DNA of 64,000 nt from Anastrepha obliqua. Taxonomy: Eukaryota > Arthropoda > Insecta > Diptera > Tephritidae. Shown here piece by piece: positions 57,171 through 64,000 of the stretch. How positions within the stretch are numbered: position 1 is the first letter of the stretch; each line of letters starts with the position of its first letter. The stretch spans positions 61,507,601-61,571,600 of the forward strand of contig NC_072894.1 in assembly GCF_027943255.1 (NCBI RefSeq), given 5' to 3'. Both the position numbers and the translations under genes were made by a program. The notes below the pieces were generated by a model, which worked only from the letters and a program-made list of their open reading frames with translations, was not told where the DNA came from and did no database searches.

Positions 57171-59255
57171 ATATATATATACATATAAATAATATACTAT
57201 ATATAAATATATTTATACACCCCTCAAACTGTACGCCCATTTCAAGTAACGCTGCGTTTATTTTGATAACATTTCGTAGTTTCTGTCACGGACACACACA
57301 TCACATACTCACGCATATGTTACACAATTCACTGCGCATCACAAACGTGGAACAAAAAGGGCGACTGGGAGAGGAAGAGGAAATTGGCAACCGAAAACCG
57401 TGTCCACATTGAAGCCGGCGGCAGCAAATCAGTGTGTCAGCATGGCAGTATGCCTGCTGCTTTAACTTTATTTCAGCTTGTTTACGCGCTGCCCGCTGAC
57501 TTTTTCACGCACAATAAGTAAGTGTAGTACTCGTAGCTGTGCAGTCATTTGCTGAGGGACTTTGCTTTCATTGTTGCCAACCCAATATTTTTTGAATATA
57601 TAAATATATTTTTTCATTTTTTTTTTTCACTTTCACGCACTTACATATTGTGCGGAAAATATAAAAAAGTTACACGGAACAACTTTGAGTTTCCGTGCAT
57701 ATGGAGGCGCGAACAAGTACGAAAGTTGCTCATACGCCCCACACACACAAGAGCGTAGACAATAGTTGTGAATAGCGTACATAGTGACAGAACAGGCGAT
57801 ATAGCTGTGGTGAGTGCTTTGGGTAAAATTGAAAATAAAGAAAATTGAACATTGAACCAAAGATATAGACTGATTTAACCCAAACTAAAGCAAATTTGTA
57901 TTCGTCATAATGGAACCATAATTGAATTATAGAGCACAGCAAAAGATATTTGAGTGTGGCACCTTACATTCGAGTTCCTTCAATTCTCACTTTATTACGT
58001 GTTTGTGTTTTCTTTTTCTTTGTAGACGTGTCCTTATTTGGGAAGTATTAACGCTAAAGTATTGCTGGATTTCTGCCGTCTCGTGCCTCTCATTGTTGAA
58101 TTTGAGCACAAAGACGCCTACAAAATTTTTATAAGTAAAAGTTTTGCTTTTTATTCTCTGGGATTTACCCTTCAGTGCTTATTTAGCAGACCTTTGTCTG
58201 GGCAACTAACTTTTTGTGTTAAAAATAAAATTTTTAAAATGGGAAAAGAGCGATTTACAGTGCTTTCACTTTGCTTGCGGTCGCAGTATGACTTAATTTT
58301 AGTTGGAGACAAAGTAACTTCTGTGTAGCATAGCAAAAACAAAAAAGAGAAAAGGCGCGTTTACTTTGTCCGAAACGGCGGTGAGTTTATATGTATTCTC
58401 AAGGATTTTCTTGTGATTTCATTGCATATATTTTTAAAAATTCACTATACCCTGTGCGAAATAGGTTTTTAGAATAAAAAAATTAAACATTGAAACAAGT
58501 AAGTACCAACATTAAATAAAACAAAGCGTAAATAGCAGGAAGTTATTTGGGAAGTATTGCGAGCAAACTAAAACCGATTATCAGGAAGTAACCTTCACGT
58601 TAGGTATATAAAGGGAAAATTTGTGAAAAAGCTTAAATTACTGAAAATATTAGCTGGTAGTTTTCTACACTAACTATCTAAAAAATCAGTAAACGAGTTA
58701 AGGTGATGTAAAATTAGATAAAATTAGTTAGTGGGCGTAAATAAATTTTACCGGCATTTCACACCATTTATTCTAATTTTCGCTTTGAGGTCGCTTAAAC
58801 GCACGTTGAGTTTTGATTCTTTTTTTTTTTTTGCACCCAATGTTGACTTTTTTTTTTTTCTTATAAAAGACTTTTCAAGATATACTCGTAACTGGCTTGA
58901 AAAATTAACGAAAAAATTTAGCATGAGAAACATTGAGAATAATGTAAAATGTATAAGTGAGTTAGCAGTGCCTTAAAAAACTAATAAACTTTTACTCCTA
59001 AACTATAATTTCAGAATTAAAAAAATTGATGTTTGTCGGTTAGATGACAAAAAATTACCCTAAATAATTAAAATTCAGATTAAAAGATCTCCTGTAGAGA
59101 ATTCGTTACAAAGCTAAAGATTGAAAATACAACTCAGTTAAAATTAAATACATTAATACTTGTAGTGTTCTTTTATAAAACACAATTATATATATTCACT
59201 GTGCTTCAATGAGTTTTTCATTCCGGTACTCATTTTCGCATATTTTTCATCTAAA
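57171..59255. other. Spacer, no supported gene
   Basis: Open frames of 60-96 codons without domains. Nothing recognised. Confidence 0.4.
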
Positions 59256-59477
59256 TTAGCTAAGTTTTCCATTATCTTTATAATATGCCACAGCACTTTC
59301 TTGACTCTTAAGGCGCTGAATAATTAAGCTGGAATTTTCGTTGAATAAATGGCTGTTACCAGCACCCTGCGCTATCATTTCATTAATTTTTACCAGGTTA
59401 ATGAAAAAAATACACAAAACCCGACTGAGCTCCAAAACATAAACGTTCATGCCATTATGGCTATTCTTTGTGCTCAA
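59256..59477 (-). CDS. Possible terminal exon or chance open frame
   Basis: A 73-codon minus-strand frame. Its last 45 residues (from INEMIAQGAGNSHLFNENSS to YKDNGKLS) have a mixed, protein-like composition rather than the low-complexity look of most frames here. No domain is recognised, no convincing splice acceptor is seen, and the Met start is in a poor context. It could be a terminal coding exon; it may equally be chance. Confidence 0.15.
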   Translation of the reverse strand: MSTKNSHNGMNVYVLELSRVLCIFFINLVKINEMIAQGAGNSHLFNENSSLIIQRLKSQESAVAYYKDNGKLS

Positions 59478-62400
59478 ACTGGAATTCTATATGATGGTAA
59501 GTAATCCGATTGATTACTACTGGCTTTTTCAGCCTCTCATATAACATAATATTTGTGTAAAGCTGAAGCCTACCAGTTCATTGAATTAACTTTCCTTCTT
59601 TAAAAAAGAGTGTTCCTCACGTATTTTTAACTACTTAAGAGCCCAATGATTGATATTATACTTTGAGAACCGTTAGAGTGGAGAGTTGATCCAAAGAAAG
59701 GGGTTGAATGAGAGGTTTGTTTCTCCTAACTTCACGTCGAATTTTGATTTATCAATGCATATAAAAGAACCCTTTCCGCTCTTTACTAGAAATACAGTAT
59801 TCAGATACTAAATATTAAATGCAGTACTTAGATGTTAGTGCATGCCAGGCAAAAACCAGAACACTTTAACGTGAAAATTCCATAGTCTTAGAAAATCTGA
59901 ATGATCTTTAGTACCAAAAACCAGGTAGTATTTTCCAAGAGCTACGCAGATAATTTGCGCGCAGCGTAGGAAATTATTTCTGGATGTGGGGTGACTTCAC
60001 TTGTTTTGTTCAGGAAAGCACTTCTTATTACAGAGTTGCACAGTTATTATATTTTCACGTTCTAAATGCAAGATTGTGATTTCGAAACCACAACTTTTGC
60101 ACTCATAGTCGATATGTTACGCAAAATTACGAACACATTTACATAATCGTAACAGGAAGTCTATTTTAAAGAATTTTGCTTACTACTGAATTTTAATAAA
60201 GAAGCTTACGAGTGCATTCAAATATATTTCATTTGTTACAACCCACATCCTTTTAATTTTAAATTTTTTAGTACTTTTTGTGCGTTTTTGCTAACGTTAC
60301 TTTTCTCGCTTTGCTGCGGCTTAAACTTTCACAAACTTCCAAGTCTTATAATGAAATTACCTACTTTTACTTTGGCGAAAACGCGACGCTGACTCTACCG
60401 ATTTGACTGTTCAGCAGCACCTAAATACATACATACACACATGCACATACACACATACATACGTATATATATTAAATGACTTTAAGGGATCGCATTTTGT
60501 GCGAAGAATTTGCAAAGGATTTATCGCCAAAATCAAGTATAAAAAATGAGTAATGGTTTTATGTCAAAAAGCCAAAGAAAAAAATGTACGAACCATGTAG
60601 AGGAAAGTTTTGTTGGTAGTGCAGTCTTTGTTTTAGAACAGATATTTCAGCGTATACATATCATACAAATATAACCATGTAGATGGTAGCTAGAAGCCAA
60701 GAGAAAAAATATCAAGCCAAATGTCGCAAAAAATTCTTATTGCCACGACAAATAAGCATTAAGTGTACGCCGCAAATCGCCTTTTAGGCACACAAAATAT
60801 AATTGGCTAATGACAAGAAAAGGATTTCATACTAAAATTCCATCACCATTTGCTACCCACTACCCCTTTGCCATTTCGCCAGCGGCCTTACAGTCATAAA
60901 GGAGATAATGACAAAGATGATTATCTTATAATAAAATAAATGATTTTATTATTTTATAATAGCCGTGGCTACGACTATGGCGCTATAAAAAAAAATAGAT
61001 GGCGACCGCCGAAATAATAGCTAAATAATGAAGCGTGTCCCGCGCAGTTGTGGGAGAAGTGGTAAATTTTCCACGAAGTTTAAAAGTTTTCGCGTACGCT
61101 GCATCCTTAATTTATGTGGCGTGTGTTCGAAGGCGCAAGCGAGAGGGTCTGCTTTCACTTGACAGAAGGCACACAAGGCAGACGTTGGAATATAGAAGGG
61201 TATTGCTAACGCCAGTTCCACCACCAATGCTCCGCCGCAAATTTTTGCGCTTGACAATCTCGGTTTGCCATGTTATGCTTTTAATAATTCGCTTGCCGCA
61301 GGCTAAGTGAAAATAATCCTTTCTCCCTACAACTTGGCCTAACTTTTTTTTCAATTTTCTACAATATTTTTTTCTTTATTTAGTCTAAAAAGTCACTACG
61401 GCTTTTCGGATTTATTAACTGAAGTTGAATGTGATTGTTTTTTATGTTCTTTTTTTGATTTTTTAGGAATGTAAATAAGCAAGCACATACCTATGGGTTA
61501 ATTTACATAAATATATCCTTGCCTTAAAACACATATACTATTCTACATATATATGTATATACATATATGTTTATCCTTTGATATCCTAACACATTAACCT
61601 CAATGTTCGTTTGATCGATGCTGTTGATGATGATGAGGCAAGGGCTTGTATGTCTTGCAACTTATGTAGTCATGTATTTTGCACGCCTCTTTACTCTAAA
61701 CGAATACGTAAGCAATAAAGTGTTGTATGTACGTTTTACTTTACTATTGCCAACTGTTTTGTCATTAGAAGCGCATTAAGTATTTGTCTTGGAATTTGTT
61801 CAACGCGTTCCAGAAATGACATTGATACGCCTACATACATACACTGAAGACGCATATACTCCTGCCATACATAGCATTCACATCAAATCGTTAACATATG
61901 CATATATCATTTTCTGATTTATACATGACACACTAAATAACGCCTGCAATTGTGGCTGTTAAGTTAATAGAACTGTAACAAGGAGAAATTATAGGCATTA
62001 ATTAAATAATGTTTAATGGTTGCTCAGGAATGTAGTACCTCACAATACTTCCATATAGGGTAATGTATTTATATGTATATATGCATTTGCATTCACGTAT
62101 CTTCGCTATCCTGCTCACATATTTCCATCATATCCAGCGGAGCGTATACGTAACTTTTAATTACTTATACTCGTATGACATACCATGAATGAATGGTACT
62201 TTACTAAATATAATTTTCTTGGTATGTTTAGCTCAGCTACAGTTTTAAAGACCGCTTTCGTGAGTCGTACAGACACGCGTTCAGAGAGAAAAGGCATAAC
62301 TTTTCAAGGATTTACTTCTTGGAATATAAAGTTTTTCTGAAGTATGACATAATTGCACAAATTTCATGATAAAAATAGTAATCCATACTACATACAGACA

Positions 62401-62524
62401 TACTCTACATAGGGATGTCAGTCCCGGGAATTATTTCCCTACAATCCCCCGATATTCGGGATTCATGATTTCTTACGAAGTACACGAATTTTAGGCAGGA
62501 ACATACATACATACATACATATAC

Positions 62525-62557
<33 letters not shown>

Positions 62558-63276
62558 GAAGCGCATATATATATACGAGTATACATATACACAATTTAGG
62601 AGCCGGAAGGGTACTTTGTTGTTGTTCTGCAAGTGGTGGAACCATCACCGAAATGCAGCGTTCGAATGGCAAATGACTTTTACAAATACTTATATACATA
62701 AGAAACTTGCATTTAAAAATATTTTCCCTTATTCGATATTCGAGAAGCAGCTTTCCGGGAAGGAGACTATTGACATTTTCTCTGTAAATGCCCAGGTTTG
62801 GCAGATAGATAGTTAAGGCCACTCGGTGCTTCTTTTTTTGACAGCCTGAGGCAGTGCACCATCCCAAATTCCATCAATCTTCCCAATTACACCAACAGCT
62901 ATAGCTGGCTGTAGATATCTACCTGTTCGGGGTGCCAAAAAGGCGCTTAAGTGCTAGTTGGGGAGTACCAGAATAGTGGTTCAACCATTTCGTCTGCCCA
63001 TTCGGTATTCCATATTAGGCTTCGATCAGTCAATCAATCAAATTATAAGCAAATCTACTCTACAAGTAGCACAACCCAAAATGAGTATAAGGAAATATGT
63101 TTGTAAAAGGTATTTCAAAAGTGACGCCTCGATGTCAGTAGTGTCTACAATTCCTAGACGGTATTTCAAGTAGACAAATTTACAATTTTGCTAACTGATA
63201 CTTACACGATAGAGCAAGGCGTTTAAATGACTGATTGAAAATTATTAAATTATTATGGTCGATCTTTAAAAAAAAA
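59478..63276. other. Spacer with CATA/TA microsatellites
   Basis: No supported gene. Microsatellites at 60425-60470 (ACATAC-type), 61540-61570 and 62505-62585 (CATA then TA). GGGATGTCAGTCCCGGGAAT near 62412 and CCCCCGATATTCGGGATTC just after resemble the end of some insect hAT elements, but no second end was found. Confidence 0.4.
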
Positions 63277-63365
63277 CATATCACAAAATTCATTATTTTT
63301 TTGGTGGAAATAATCGTCTGACTGAATTGGCAATTCAAGAGTTGGTGAAGAAAGTGAAACTAAAA
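63277..63365 (+). pseudogene. DD41D-type transposase, HTH scrap
   Basis: Plus strand. HKIHYFFGGNNRLTELAIQE then LVKKVKLK matches the first HTH of DD41D transposases and aligns with the scrap at 54645 (IRGFFHGNNCPNE). Fewer than 30 residues; nothing else of the element is visible. Confidence 0.5.
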
Positions 63366-64000
63366 ATAATTTGAATTGTTACATGTTTTTCTTTAAAACA
63401 ACGTATAGGTGTCTATTTTGAAATACCCCTTACATGTAATGAATATAAAACTAAAATAAAAAGTTCTAAAAGTTTTTTCGCTTTATATCCAGGATGGTCA
63501 CAAACAATTTTCCGAATGATTTTCTTATTGTACTTGATCAGTTGCAGTTCTCAACATTTGTTTACTACAGCGGAATCGTTCGAATAGCCGCTTTAGTATC
63601 GCATTTGATGCTGCGTTGGGTCTAAAAACAGTACAAACTAGATTTCGCAGTTGTTTTGAGGGGTTCGCCAAATCTAGAAAAATAAACCGAATCTATTTTT
63701 TAAACTTTATTCGGAGCATTGTAACATACAACAAGCTTCTCCAAATACAAAACCGAAACGTAATTTAGCCTTGCAGTCTGACCCCATATATGTAATGTGT
63801 TGATAGTGACGTATGGCTCACTAAAGCCATCCAGCGAAAAACTTTAAGAATTTTTTACTTCACCTGATATAATAAAAATGAAAGCGTGAGAGCCACGAAC
63901 GTGCAATTTAACCTCTAAAAAGTAGCGGTAATGGAAACAAAATTTGAACAAATAACAGAAAAATTATCTTAATTGCCCCCCAAAATAGTAGAAAACTTGC
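63366..64000. other. No gene seen to window end
   Basis: AT-rich, nothing recognised. Confidence 0.4.

Overview
This is an AT-rich insect window, most likely from a higher dipteran and, by inference, a tephritid fruit fly. The grounds are dipteran-style CATA/TATG/TATA microsatellites, mariner and DD41D ('rosa'-type) Tc1/mariner elements, R1/LOA-like, Jockey-like and RTE-like non-LTR remnants, and a repeated tRNA-derived SINE. No complete host gene is visible. The only host coding sequence I can defend is one first coding exon on the minus strand (49342-49491), with a clean splice donor and a signal-anchor-like N terminus. Nearly everything else that can be explained is transposable-element sequence of different ages.

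Layout. 1-10 kb: a SINE, a deleted DD41D element, mariner copy 1 (stop codon), two non-LTR 3' ends side by side, and a decayed DD41D element. 10-20 kb: a transposase C-terminal scrap, a mariner with about 189-bp inverted repeats, an R1/LOA-like RNase H plus C-terminal remnant, a degenerate 20-bp tandem repeat, and two opposed mariner fragments. 20-30 kb: SINE copies, a non-LTR C terminus, and a TTAA-flanked terminal-inverted-repeat element. 30-40 kb: a deleted mariner next to intact mariner copy 2, a repeat pair, Jockey-like RNase H and reverse transcriptase pieces in opposite orientation, a maT-like transposase remnant, a further RNase H remnant and a Copia pol remnant. 40-50 kb: an RTE-like end, intact mariner copy 3 nested in a second TTAA-flanked element, a SINE, two decayed mariners and the host exon. 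50-64 kb: another mariner ruin, an R1-like RNase H end abutting a SINE, a DD41D element with perfect 53-bp ends, two further DD41D N-terminal scraps, and a foldback MITE inside a TA microsatellite.

Functionally, the only proteins that look able to work are the two 348-codon mariner transposases (31129-32175 and 44558-45604). They could act in trans on copy 1, whose ends are less well conserved. The SINE copies would depend on a LINE reverse transcriptase from elsewhere. The TTAA elements and the foldback element carry no recognisable gene and look non-autonomous. All family names rest on reading motifs by eye; no database search was run.
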